A stretch of 40,741 nt of DNA from Paludibacteraceae bacterium (GCA_024401435.1 JAKSLB010000031.1:1-40741), one strand, 5' to 3'. Shown: positions 26,309 to 33,586, counted from the stretch's first letter. Numbers and translations: made by a program. Notes: generated by a model from the letters alone, not told the origin.

Positions 26309-27813
26309 AGATAATGGACACCACTTTGCGAGATGGAGAGCAGACTTCTGGTGTCTCTTTCTCAGAGCAAGAAAAGTTGAATATTGTTCGCGCTTTGATC
26401 GAAACATTAGGTGTAAATAGGGTGGAGATTGCCTCTGCCAGAGTTTCTGAGGGAGAGTTTAATGCAGTAAAGAAAATTGTTTCATGGGCAAAGGAAAATG
26501 ATTACTTACAAAAGATTGAGATATTAGGTTTCGTTGATGGTGATTCATCGTTAGACTGGATAAAATCTGTGGGTGGTCAAGTGTTCAATTTGTTGGCCAA
26601 AGGTTCTTTGCGTCATGTGGAAGAACAGTTATGTAAGACAGCGGAACAACATATACAAGATGTCATTGATTTGATTGAAAAGATACATCGTGCAGGAATA
26701 TCTGTCAATGTTTATTTGGAAGATTGGAGTAATGGAATGATTCATTCGAAAGATTTCGTATTCCAAATGATGGACGCTTTACAATTGGCTCCAGTGGATA
26801 GGGTGATGCTACCTGATACGTTGGGTATTTTAAATCCATTGTTGACTGAAGAATTTTGCAGAGAAATGGTGTCTAAATATCCAACAACACGTTTTGATTT
26901 TCATGCTCATAATGATTATGATTTGGCTGTAGCAAATGTTTTTGCGGCTTTGCGTGCTGGTGTACAAGGTGTTCATACTACTATCAATGGATTGGGAGAG
27001 AGAGCTGGTAATGCTCCGTTAACAAGCGTTTTGGCTGTTCTTCATGATCAGTTGGGGGAGAAGACCACGATCAAAGAGGATAAAATGTATCAGTTGAGTA
27101 AGTTGGTGGAGATGTATTCTGGAATTCGAATTCCTAATAACAAGCCTATTATAGGTGATAATGTCTTTACACAATGTGCTGGTGTTCATGCAGATGGTGA
27201 TAGTAAATGTCATCTCTATTACAATGCCTTGTTACCTGAACGTTTCGGCCGTGTGCGAGAATATGCGTTGGGTAAAATGTCTGGTAAGGCAAATATCCGA
27301 CAGAATTTGGAATCGTTGGGCATAAAGTTGGATGAGGAGTCGATGGATAAGGTGACACAGAGGGTCATTGAATTGGGTGATAAAAAACAGTTGGTCACAC
27401 CGGAAGAGTTGCCTTATGTCGTTTCTGATGTGTTAAAACATCCGATGACTGAGCAACGAATCAAAATGGAGAATTATTCACTGTCGTTGACGCATGGTAT
27501 TCGACCTGTTGCGACGGTAAAAATTATGATAGATGGTAAAACCTATCAGGAGACGGCTCCTGGTGATGGACAGTATAATGCTTTCACAAAAGCTTTGTGG
27601 AAAGTATATTCACATTTACATAAGCCTATACCTGAATTGTTAGACTATTCTGTAGTTATACCACCAGGAGGTAAAACTGATGCTTTGGTGCATACCACGA
27701 TTACTTGGAAATTTAAGAATAAAGTATTCAAAACTCACGGGTTGGATGCCGACCAAACGGAAGCTGCTATTCAAGCAACGGTGAAAATGTTGAATTTGAT
27801 CGAAGACTTTTAA
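26302..27813 (+). CDS. Second LeuA homologue (isopropylmalate or citramalate synthase type)
   Basis: A 503-residue acyltransferase of the HMGL-like/DRE-TIM family. It carries [31 protein letters not shown] (metal site), [13 protein letters not shown] and [11 protein letters not shown], and ends with a LeuA-type regulatory dimer domain (~380-500, with [19 protein letters not shown]). It is diverged from the LeuA four genes upstream (HAHNDYD against HCHNDLG). Related second copies inside Bacteroidetes leu operons are often labelled 2-isopropylmalate synthase; (R)-citramalate synthase for isoleucine synthesis is an equally reasonable role because LeuCD can process citramalate. Overlaps leuD by 7 bp. 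The gene usually expected next, leuB, is missing. Confidence 0.85.
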   Translation: MVEIMDTTLRDGEQTSGVSFSEQEKLNIVRALIETLGVNRVEIASARVSEGEFNAVKKIVSWAKENDYLQKIEILGFVDGDSSLDWIKSVGGQVFNLLAKGSLRHVEEQLCKTAEQHIQDVIDLIEKIHRAGISVNVYLEDWSNGMIHSKDFVFQMMDALQLAPVDRVMLPDTLGILNPLLTEEFCREMVSKYPTTRFDFHAHNDYDLAVANVFAALRAGVQGVHTTINGLGERAGNAPLTSVLAVLHDQLGEKTTIKEDKMYQLSKLVEMYSGIRIPNNKPIIGDNVFTQCAGVHADGDSKCHLYYNALLPERFGRVREYALGKMSGKANIRQNLESLGIKLDEESMDKVTQRVIELGDKKQLVTPEELPYVVSDVLKHPMTEQRIKMENYSLSLTHGIRPVATVKIMIDGKTYQETAPGDGQYNAFTKALWKVYSHLHKPIPELLDYSVVIPPGGKTDALVHTTITWKFKNKVFKTHGLDADQTEAAIQATVKMLNLIEDF

Positions 27814-27824
27814 AAGCATAAAAA

Positions 27825-27844
27825 GTTTGGCTGACACCAATAAT
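27825..27844 (+). repeat. IS-end-like sequence after the leu operon
   Basis: GTTTGGCTGACACCAATAAT matches 18 of 20 bases of the sequence spanning the transposase stop and element end at 36-55 (GTTTAGCGGACACCAATAAT), in the same orientation. No transposase coding sequence is attached. It could be a solitary remnant of an element end; chance likeness is unlikely but not excluded. Confidence 0.4.
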
Positions 27845-27869
27845 TTGATTTATATGCGAGAATTTCTTT

Positions 27870-28370
27870 TCATACATTCATCCCTTGCAAATGCTTAACC
27901 TCCTCCAACACGAACAGACTATGCAAACTTCCGACACTCTCGATGGTTCCTAGTTTGTTTTGTACAAAGTCTTGGTAATGCTCCATGTCGGTGACATAGA
28001 TTTTTAGCATAAAGTCATAGTCTCCAGAAATGTTGTAACATTCTGTGATCTCATCAATTTTTTTTATCGCTTTTTTAAAATGGATGATATAGTTTCGACT
28101 ATGTTTTTTCAGTCGGATATTACAAAAGACACAAAATCCATGATTGAGTAACTTGCGATTCAAAAGCGCAGAATATCCTAAAATATATCCACTTGCTTCT
28201 AATTGACGTATTCGTTCAAACACTGGAGTGGGTGAGAGATGTACCTTGTCGGCTAATTCTTTTGTTGTCAGATTGCAATTTGCTTGCAATAACCTTAACA
28301 ACTCTAAATCTATGTCGTCAAGTTTCTTGGGAGATAAAATTTCTTTATTCATTTGTGTTTTTATACTCAT
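27870..28370 (-). CDS. Lrp/AsnC-family transcriptional regulator
   Basis: A 166-residue feast/famine regulator. The N-terminal winged helix-turn-helix is clear (KLDDIDLELLRLLQANCNLTTKELADKVHLSPTPVFERIRQLEASGYI) and is followed by the RAM ligand-binding domain (ECYNISGDYDFMLKIYVTDMEHYQDFVQNKL). Start: the frame extends to a TTG at 28400, but that base lies in the -7 box 28398-28405. ATG 28370 (MSIKTQ) is used, and ATG 28352 is also possible. It is divergent from the O-acetylhomoserine sulfhydrylase gene with ~130 bp between starts, so it may control that gene and itself. It is also convergent with the leu operon. Confidence 0.9.
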   Translation of the reverse strand: MSIKTQMNKEILSPKKLDDIDLELLRLLQANCNLTTKELADKVHLSPTPVFERIRQLEASGYILGYSALLNRKLLNHGFCVFCNIRLKKHSRNYIIHFKKAIKKIDEITECYNISGDYDFMLKIYVTDMEHYQDFVQNKLGTIESVGSLHSLFVLEEVKHLQGMNV

Positions 28371-28397
28371 GTTGGTTTTTATTTCTATTATGTAATG

Positions 28398-28405
28398 CAA
28401 AAATA
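28398..28405 (-). promoter_or_regulatory. -7 box TATTTTTG, lrp-family gene
   Basis: The minus strand reads TATTTTTG followed by C, matching TAnnTTTG, 28 bp before ATG 28370. It rules out the longer TTG start at 28400. Confidence 0.65.
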
Positions 28406-28432
28406 GATATTTTATTTAAAATAAAAAGAGTA

Positions 28433-28464
28433 TTTGTTTGTTTTGTCTATCTGAATTATTTTTG
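28433..28464 (+). promoter_or_regulatory. Full promoter TTTG-N20-TATTTTTG, metY-type gene
   Basis: TTTG at 28433-28436, a 20-bp spacer and TATTTTTG at 28457-28464 fit both Bacteroidetes boxes. The ATG follows 36 bp later. The short leader leaves no room for a SAM riboswitch. Confidence 0.75.
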
Positions 28465-28499
28465 CAGTAGAAATTTAAAACTTTAATAAATATACAATC

Positions 28500-29783
28500 A
28501 TGAGTAATAAAGGTTTAGGAACGATTTGTGTTCAAGAGGGGTGGAAACCTAAGAAAGGTGAGCCTCGTGTTTTACCAATTTATCAGTCAACAACATTTAA
28601 GTACGACACTAGTGCTGAAATGGGTGACCTTTTCGATTTAAAGGCTTCCGGTTATTTCTACACTCGTCTTCAGAATCCTACAAACGATGCAGTTGCCGCT
28701 AAGATTTGTGCTTTGGAAGGTGGAGTTGCTGCTATGTTGACTGCATCTGGACAAGCAGCTAGCTTTTATGCTATCTTTAATGTCTGTGAGGCTGGTGATC
28801 ATTTCGTATCTTCTTCTTGTATTTATGGTGGAACATTTAACCTGTTTGCTGTTACAATGAAGAAGTTAGGAATTGAATGTACGTTTGTTGATCCTGACGC
28901 TTCTGAAGAGGAAATTTCAAAAGCTTTCCGTCCAAACACAAAAGCTTTGTTCGGTGAAACAATTGCAAATCCTGTGTTGAGTGTCTTGGATATTGAGAAG
29001 TTTGCCAGAATCGCTCATTCTCATGGTGTACCTTTAATCATTGATAATACATTCCCAACACCAATTAATTGTCGTCCTTTTGATTTTGGTTGCGATATTG
29101 TCACTCATGCTACTACTAAATATATGGATGGTCACGCTACAAATGTAGGTGGTTGTATTGTGGATAGTGGAAACTTCGATTGGGAAGCTCACAAGGATAA
29201 ATTCCCTGGCTTGACTCAACCAGATGAGTCTTACCATGGTTTGGCTTATAGCAAAGCATTTGGCAAAGGAGCATATATTACAAAGGCTACTGTTCAATTG
29301 ATGCGTGATTTGGGTTCTATCCAAGCTCCTCAAAATGCGTTCTTGTTGAATCTTGGTTTGGAAACTCTTCATGTTCGTATGCCAAGACATTGTGAGAATG
29401 CTCAAAAAGTAGCTGAATATTTAGAAAAACATCCTAAGGTGGCTTGGATTAATTATCCGGGCTTGAAATCAAGCAAATATTATGAGTTGGCACAAAAACA
29501 GTTTACGAATGGTCAATCTTGCGGTGTCGTTACATTCGGAGTAAAAGGCGGTCGTGAAACATCTATTAAATTCATGGATAGTTTACAATTGGCTTGTATT
29601 GTAACGCACGTAGCAGATGCTCGTACTTGTGTGCTTCACCCTGCATCTCATACTCATCGTCAGTTGTCTGACGAACAATTGTTGGCAGCTGGCGTTCGCC
29701 CAGATTTGATTCGTTTCTCTGTTGGTATTGAAGACGCTGAAGATATCATCGCTGATTTGGGTCAAGCTTTGGCTAAATGCTAA
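28500..29783 (+). CDS. O-acetylhomoserine sulfhydrylase
   Basis: A 427-residue PLP enzyme of the Cys/Met metabolism family, making homocysteine from O-acetylhomoserine and sulfide (MetY/Met17 type). Motifs: PIYQSTTF, GYFYTRLQNPT (phosphate-binding Tyr/Arg), LIIDNTFPTPINCRP, and the PLP lysine Lys207 in THATTKYMDGH. The ~70-residue region with ESYHGLAYSKAFGKGAYITK distinguishes MetY from shorter MetB/MetC (~380-400 residues). Cytoplasmic. It has its own consensus promoter and terminator and faces an Lrp-family regulator gene. Confidence 0.93.
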   Translation: MSNKGLGTICVQEGWKPKKGEPRVLPIYQSTTFKYDTSAEMGDLFDLKASGYFYTRLQNPTNDAVAAKICALEGGVAAMLTASGQAASFYAIFNVCEAGDHFVSSSCIYGGTFNLFAVTMKKLGIECTFVDPDASEEEISKAFRPNTKALFGETIANPVLSVLDIEKFARIAHSHGVPLIIDNTFPTPINCRPFDFGCDIVTHATTKYMDGHATNVGGCIVDSGNFDWEAHKDKFPGLTQPDESYHGLAYSKAFGKGAYITKATVQLMRDLGSIQAPQNAFLLNLGLETLHVRMPRHCENAQKVAEYLEKHPKVAWINYPGLKSSKYYELAQKQFTNGQSCGVVTFGVKGGRETSIKFMDSLQLACIVTHVADARTCVLHPASHTHRQLSDEQLLAAGVRPDLIRFSVGIEDAEDIIADLGQALAKC

Positions 29784-29884
29784 TGACAGACTTGTGATTA
29801 GTTCTTTCATTTATCAGCATCAGATTTTTGGAAACACTGATGAATGTTGCGGAAAATAGTCACGATGTGAAATGAACATAAGAG

Positions 29885-29918
29885 AAGGGTCATCAGGATA
29901 TTCCTGGTGCCCCTTTTT
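29885..29918 (+). terminator. Terminator after O-acetylhomoserine sulfhydrylase
   Basis: AAGGGTCATCAGGA (29885-29898) pairs with TCCTGGTGCCCCTT (29902-29915) with one mismatch and one G-T pair, followed by T. Confidence 0.9.
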
Positions 29919-29941
29919 GTTGTTTTCATTCTACTTTTTTG

Positions 29942-29949
29942 TATTTTTG
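29942..29949 (+). promoter_or_regulatory. -7 box TATTTTTG, SDR gene
   Basis: TATTTTTG matches TAnnTTTG, 39 bp before the ATG. A TTTG at 29916-29919 lies 22 bp upstream. Confidence 0.65.
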
Positions 29950-29988
29950 TAGAAATAATTATTGTACAATTAATAGTATAAATGTTAT

Positions 29989-30720
29989 ATGAAAAATTTA
30001 AAAGGTAAATGGGCTCTTGTTACTGGAGCCAATAGAGGTTTAGGTTATAGAATCACAAAGTTTATGGCTTCTCAGGGTTGCAATCTTATCCTTCATAGCA
30101 GAGATTTGACCCATACAGAGTCTGTCTATAATGAGGTGACTGCGATGGGGGTTGAGGCTTATTGCGTTGCAGCAGAATTGTCTAAACCTGAGCAAGTTCA
30201 AGCTATGATTGATGCTATTAAGAGAAAAGGAACCCAAGTAGACATTCTTTTTAATGATGCAGCTGTTCAAATTGCTTATCGTACGGAATATTTTAAAACC
30301 CCCGTTTCAGATTACACAGAAAGTTTTTTGATTAATACAATCGCCCCTATGATGCTTTGCTATGCATTTATGCCACCAATGATAGAAAGAGGTTTCGGCC
30401 GTATCATTAATACAACGAGTGGTATTCAAAATGAACCGCAGCAAGCTGGTTATTCTGCGAGTAAGGCTGCATTGGATAAGGTGACAAAAGATTTGGGTAC
30501 GACGGTTGAAGGTTCCGACGTGATGATTAATCTTGTCGATCCAGGATGGTGCCGTACAGACCTTGGAGGACCAAAAGCGCCTAATGATCCGGATTCTGTA
30601 ATCCCTGGTATGGTGTTGGGTGCATTTGCTGATGATGGAAAAAGTGGCAGATGGATTAGCGCTCAAGATTATGTGGGTATGACATTAGAAGCAGCTTTGA
30701 AAAAGTTTCAGGAACGATAA
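29989..30720 (+). CDS. Short-chain dehydrogenase/reductase
   Basis: A 243-residue classical SDR. Cofactor motif TGANRGLG (12-19), the NDAA-type NNAG motif (FNDAAVQ, 89-92), catalytic Ser144 (NTTSGIQ), Tyr155 and Lys159 (YSASK). The residue after beta-2 is Arg (LHSRDL), which favours NADPH. VDPGWCRTDLGGPKAP matches carbonyl-reductase-like members. Substrate unknown. Monocistronic, with a bidirectional terminator shared with the convergent PAP2 gene. Confidence 0.9.
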   Translation: MKNLKGKWALVTGANRGLGYRITKFMASQGCNLILHSRDLTHTESVYNEVTAMGVEAYCVAAELSKPEQVQAMIDAIKRKGTQVDILFNDAAVQIAYRTEYFKTPVSDYTESFLINTIAPMMLCYAFMPPMIERGFGRIINTTSGIQNEPQQAGYSASKAALDKVTKDLGTTVEGSDVMINLVDPGWCRTDLGGPKAPNDPDSVIPGMVLGAFADDGKSGRWISAQDYVGMTLEAALKKFQER

Positions 30721-30751
30721 ACGTTAATTCTTCTTGGTCGCTTATTAGGAC

Positions 30752-30796
30752 AAAGAAACAGAGTCTTTCATAGCAATGACTCTGTTTCTTTTTTAA
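30752..30796. terminator. Bidirectional terminator, SDR / PAP2 genes
   Basis: AAAGAAACAGAGTC (30752-30765) pairs perfectly with GACTCTGTTTCTTT (30778-30791), then T on the plus strand. The minus strand also ends in a T-rich arm, so both convergent genes can use it. Confidence 0.92.
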
Positions 30797-30817
30797 TATG
30801 TAGTTGATTCGTTTGAA

Positions 30818-31513
30818 TTATCGAATTTGTAATCCTCCACAGAATAGAGTAAAGATGATGAGGAGAAGAGAAAATATAATTAATTGGATATTGGTCTTTT
30901 TGTATCCTGTAGATGTGTATTCGTGACCAGAATAGACGATGGAGTTTATGTGAAATTTCACTAAACATTTTTGATAAATCCAATAACATAAAAATGCAAT
31001 GCAGATTCCTAATAAGGTACCAACGATAATGTCTCCTGGAAAGTGTACGCCAAGATAGATGCGAGAGTAGGCACAGATGAGAGCCCAACATAATGAACAG
31101 CAAGTGTAGGGTTTGTATCTCAGTAGTAAGGAACTGAACACGGCGAATCCGAAAGAGTTAGATGCATGAGATGATGGAAATCCGAAAGCGCCTCCTTTGT
31201 AGTTGTAGACATATTGAAGTAAGGGTTCTGTGATTGAATCATGACTTGGACGAGGTCTTGCAATCAATGGTTTTAGAATAGAGGAGGTGATTTGATCGCA
31301 TAAGACAAACAATAGGATTACGGTTCCGATGATTAAAAAGGCTTCTTTCCTTTTGCTTTTGACAATAGTGTAAATGAAAAGGAGAAAAATAGGCGACCAA
31401 ATTAAAATTTGAGACACCATCCAAAAGAAAAAATCAGAGCCAGCTGAGTGTTGTTCGCCCATATTAAGGAGAACCATGGCTTCTCTATCGTAAGATTGAA
31501 GTAACTCTAACAT
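30818..31513 (-). CDS. PAP2-family membrane phosphatase
   Basis: A 231-residue integral membrane phosphatase with about six hydrophobic segments. The three PAP2 motifs are intact: KPLIARPRP (81-89), FPSSHASNS (112-120, His116) and SRIYLGVHFPGD (150-161, His157 nucleophile, Asp161). Family members dephosphorylate lipid phosphates such as undecaprenyl diphosphate or phosphatidylglycerol phosphate; which one is not readable. The C-terminal ~60 residues add a final membrane helix. It is divergent from trkA and has a full consensus promoter. Confidence 0.9.
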   Translation of the reverse strand: MLELLQSYDREAMVLLNMGEQHSAGSDFFFWMVSQILIWSPIFLLFIYTIVKSKRKEAFLIIGTVILLFVLCDQITSSILKPLIARPRPSHDSITEPLLQYVYNYKGGAFGFPSSHASNSFGFAVFSSLLLRYKPYTCCSLCWALICAYSRIYLGVHFPGDIIVGTLLGICIAFLCYWIYQKCLVKFHINSIVYSGHEYTSTGYKKTNIQLIIFSLLLIIFTLFCGGLQIR

Positions 31514-31551
31514 AGAATTGAATCGTTAGGGAATTATTAAAAATTTGTGAA

Positions 31552-31583
31552 CAAAGGTACAAGGATAGTCGCAAATTAACAAA
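31552..31583 (-). promoter_or_regulatory. Full promoter TTTG-N20-TACCTTTG, PAP2 gene
   Basis: On the minus strand, TTTG (31583-31580), a 20-bp spacer and TACCTTTG (31559-31552) fit both consensus boxes, 38 bp before the start codon. Confidence 0.75.
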
Positions 31584-31591
31584 AGATGCAC

Positions 31592-31599
31592 TATTTTTG
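31592..31599 (+). promoter_or_regulatory. -7 box TATTTTTG, trkA
   Basis: TATTTTTG matches TAnnTTTG, 24 bp before the trkA ATG, back to back with the PAP2 promoter. Confidence 0.65.
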
Positions 31600-31623
31600 T
31601 AGCCGAATTAGGAAGATAAAATT

Positions 31624-32955
31624 ATGAAAATTGTTATTGCAGGAGCTGGTGAGGTTGGAACTCACTTGGCGAAGATGCTTTCTCGTGAGAATCACGATAT
31701 TGTTGTGATTGAAGAAGATAGAGAGAAAGTACAGAATATTGAAAAATTATACGATTTGATTGCTGTGCAGGGAATTTGTACTGCTATTCAGGATTTGAAA
31801 GAAGCAGGTACAAAGGATGCAGATCTTTTTATTGGAGTCACTCCGATAGAGAGTCGAAATATTACGTCTTGTATTTTGGCACATAAATTGGGCGCTAAAA
31901 AGACGGTTGCCCGTATTAATAATTATGAATATTTGTTGGAAGAAAATCAAAAGTTTTTCAATGATTTAGGTATAGATGCTTTGATTTATCCTGAATTGTT
32001 GGCGGCGAAAGAGATTACCGCTTCCATCAAAATGAATTGGGTCCGTCAGTGGATGGAGTTCGAAGATGGAGCATTGACGTTGATTGGTATGAAGATTCGT
32101 ACCAATGCACCTGTTATCAATCAAAAATTGATGGATTTGAAAAATAGTGAGTTCTATCGTGTTGTTGCCATTCGTCGAAATTCGGAAACAATTATACCCA
32201 AGGGTTCTGATGAAATCAAAGCAAATGATATAGTCTATTTTATTACTACTAAAGATTATATACCAGATGTCCGTATGCAAGCGGGTAAGGAGGTGATTCA
32301 GGTGAAGGATTTGATGATCGTTGGTGGTGGTAACATTACCATGAAGACCATTGAAAGTATGCCTGATAATGTGGATGTGAAGGTCTTGGAACGAGATAAG
32401 TTGAAAGTAACCAATTTGATGGAAAAGACAGATAACGCTATGATCTTAAATGTTGATGCTAGTGATTTGGATGTCTTGAGGGATGAGAATATCGAGGAGA
32501 TGGATGCTTTTGTGGCGTTATCAGAAAATTCAGAGGCAAATATTTTGGCTTGTATTGCGGCTAAAAGATTCGGATTAAAAAAGACGATTGCTGAAATTGA
32601 AAATGTAGACTATATACAGTTGGCTGAAAGTTTGGATATAGGAACTGTTATCAATAAAAAACTATTGGCTGCTAGTTATATTTATCAATATACTTTGGAT
32701 GCAGATGTACGGAATGTGAAATGTTTGACGCATGTGGATGCTGAAGTGGTTGAATTGACAGCTAAAGAGGGATCTGCTATAACCAAAGGTAGAATTATGG
32801 ATGTTCATTTGCCAAATGATTTATTTATTGGTGGTGTTGTTCGTAATGGAGTGGGGTTCATTGCAAATGGTCAAACACAAATTCAGTCGGGAGATGATGT
32901 GATTGTGTTCTGTTTGTCATCTTGTTTCCATAAGTTAGATGGATTGTTCAATTGA
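31624..32955 (+). CDS. trkA: Trk potassium uptake regulatory subunit TrkA
   Basis: A 443-residue cytoplasmic NAD-binding subunit gating the TrkH/KtrB-type K+ channel. Two RCK modules are visible: the first Rossmann motif is IAGAGEVGTHLA (5-16) with acidic IEED at the end of beta-2; the second begins MIVGGGNITMKT near 235. Each is followed by a TrkA-C domain (e.g. GSDEIKANDIVYFITT; QIQSGDDVIVFC). The membrane partner trkH, often adjacent in related genomes, is not in the window; trkA is followed directly by convergent terminators. Confidence 0.93.
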   Translation: MKIVIAGAGEVGTHLAKMLSRENHDIVVIEEDREKVQNIEKLYDLIAVQGICTAIQDLKEAGTKDADLFIGVTPIESRNITSCILAHKLGAKKTVARINNYEYLLEENQKFFNDLGIDALIYPELLAAKEITASIKMNWVRQWMEFEDGALTLIGMKIRTNAPVINQKLMDLKNSEFYRVVAIRRNSETIIPKGSDEIKANDIVYFITTKDYIPDVRMQAGKEVIQVKDLMIVGGGNITMKTIESMPDNVDVKVLERDKLKVTNLMEKTDNAMILNVDASDLDVLRDENIEEMDAFVALSENSEANILACIAAKRFGLKKTIAEIENVDYIQLAESLDIGTVINKKLLAASYIYQYTLDADVRNVKCLTHVDAEVVELTAKEGSAITKGRIMDVHLPNDLFIGGVVRNGVGFIANGQTQIQSGDDVIVFCLSSCFHKLDGLFN

Positions 32956-32961
32956 TTTTTG

Positions 32962-32995
32962 AAAAAAATAGTGGAGAATTTATAGAAGTCCACTA
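32962..32995 (-). terminator. Second (distal) terminator of the peptide unit
   Basis: On the minus strand, TAGTGGA (32995-32989) pairs with TCCACTA (32975-32969), followed by seven T (A-run 32962-32968). It backs up the terminator at 32999-33038 and also lies just beyond the convergent trkA stop. Confidence 0.75.
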
Positions 32996-32998
32996 AAT

Positions 32999-33038
32999 AA
33001 AAAAGCCTCAATGTTTTTCTTTTTGAAATCATTGAGGC
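32999..33038 (-). terminator. Main terminator of the small-peptide unit
   Basis: On the minus strand, GCCTCAATG (33038-33030) pairs perfectly with CATTGAGGC (33013-33005), followed by TTTTTT. It has no T-run in the plus direction, so it serves the minus-strand peptide unit and not trkA. Confidence 0.88.
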
Positions 33039-33091
33039 TACAGTCTGATTTGAAATCGCTGTCGTCGATGTTGTATTTGTTTGCGTTTCAT
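33038..33091 (-). CDS. Possible basic 17-residue peptide
   Basis: The third ORF in the same minus-strand transcript: ATG at 33091, product MKRKQIQHRRQRFQIRL, stop just before the terminator stem. It is strikingly basic (8 of 17 residues Lys/Arg/His) with no acidic residue. It starts 23 bp after the second hydrophobic peptide. No paralogue supports it, so it could be a chance ORF in the 3' untranslated region. Confidence 0.3.
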   Translation of the reverse strand: MKRKQIQHRRQRFQIRL

Positions 33092-33114
33092 TTTTGCGGG
33101 ATTTTAGAGGTTAA

Positions 33115-33198
33115 TTACTTCATGGATGAGATTACCATGTATACTTTAGTCGAAAAAGTGACTGTGATAATGGATGCTAAAATTACTGCTATTGTCAT
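33115..33198 (-). CDS. Hydrophobic 27-residue peptide, copy 2
   Basis: ATG at 33198, 27 codons and a stop. One predicted membrane helix (TIAVILASIITVTF) is followed by a short polar end with Lys (STKVYMVISSMK). It aligns with the copy 38 bp upstream: 11 of 26 positions identical with one gap, most others conservative, and the core KVxMVI shared. Equal length (84 bp) and paralogy argue that both are real genes. They lie between a consensus promoter and a terminator on the same strand. Function unknown; size and topology resemble type I toxin or small membrane regulator peptides. Confidence 0.6.
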   Translation of the reverse strand: MTIAVILASIITVTFSTKVYMVISSMK

Positions 33199-33236
33199 AA
33201 TCAATAAATTTAAAAAGGTTAATCACTAATTTTATT

Positions 33237-33320
33237 TTAGTCTTTCAATGTGTCAATAACCATTAACACTTTAACTGCGAAAGATGTTGCGATAACTGAA
33301 GAAAATAATGCTACTATCAT
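33237..33320 (-). CDS. Hydrophobic 27-residue peptide, copy 1
   Basis: ATG at 33320, 27 codons and a stop. Hydrophobic segment IVALFSSVIATSFAV, then KVLMVIDTLKD. It is the promoter-proximal member of the tandem pair, about 57 bp after the predicted transcription start region's 5' stem-loop begins. There is no Shine-Dalgarno sequence; the upstream stretch is A/T-rich as for most genes here. Too short for routine gene calling. Function unknown. Confidence 0.6.
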   Translation of the reverse strand: MIVALFSSVIATSFAVKVLMVIDTLKD

Positions 33321-33358
33321 AATTATACAATTTTTATACATTAATAATTAATTTTTTT

Positions 33359-33379
33359 GTGATTCTCTCATTGAATCAC
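33359..33379 (-). other. 5' stem-loop of the small-peptide transcript
   Basis: GTGATTC and GAATCAC form a perfect 7-bp stem with a 7-nt loop immediately downstream of the minus-strand -7 box, so it would lie at or very near the 5' end of the RNA. A run of seven A follows on the minus strand, so it is not a terminator. Such 5' stems stabilise mRNAs and are common in type I toxin messages. Confidence 0.55.
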
Positions 33380-33383
33380 ATTG

Positions 33384-33415
33384 CAAATATATGCATGTGT
33401 ATTTTATTTTACAAA
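33384..33415 (-). promoter_or_regulatory. Full promoter TTTG-N20-TATATTTG, small-peptide unit
   Basis: On the minus strand, TTTG (33415-33412), a 20-bp spacer and TATATTTG (33391-33384) fit both Bacteroidetes boxes exactly. It drives the unit reading toward trkA. Confidence 0.78.
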
Positions 33416-33449
33416 TAAATATACAAAAAGTTTTGTTAAATAATCTTAA

Positions 33450-33540
33450 AATAGTGTATATATGCAAAATGTTTGCATAAATATGTAAAAATAATGTATA
33501 TTCTTTGTTGTGAATAAATATTCTATAATAATGTATATTA
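33450..33540. repeat. Three AATARTGTATAT direct repeats and a 19-bp palindrome
   Basis: AATAGTGTATAT (33450), AATAATGTATAT (33490) and AATAATGTATAT (33527) recur at about 40-bp spacing. Between the first two is the palindrome TATGCAAA-ATG-TTTGCATA (33461-33479). The block lies between the divergent peptide-unit and YtxH-gene promoters, an operator-like position. The surrounding A/T richness makes part of this likely by chance. Confidence 0.35.
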
Positions 33541-33578
33541 AAAATGGTTAATTGTATAAATTCATAAAAATAAAATGA

Positions 33579-33586
33579 TAGATTTG
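33579..33586 (+). promoter_or_regulatory. -7 box TAGATTTG, YtxH-like gene
   Basis: TAGATTTG followed by C matches TAnnTTTG. It gives a ~100-nt leader before ATG 33692; I see no strong structure in that leader. Confidence 0.55.

Noticed and set aside
29821-29853. CATCAG/CTGATG hairpin after the O-acetylhomoserine sulfhydrylase gene
   Set aside because: Short stem, no T-run; a much stronger terminator lies at 29885-29918.
33011-33229. 72-codon plus-strand ORF after trkA
   Set aside because: It starts inside the terminator hairpin, lies opposite the paralogous minus-strand peptides, and its product shows no family likeness. It is read as the antisense shadow of the peptide unit.
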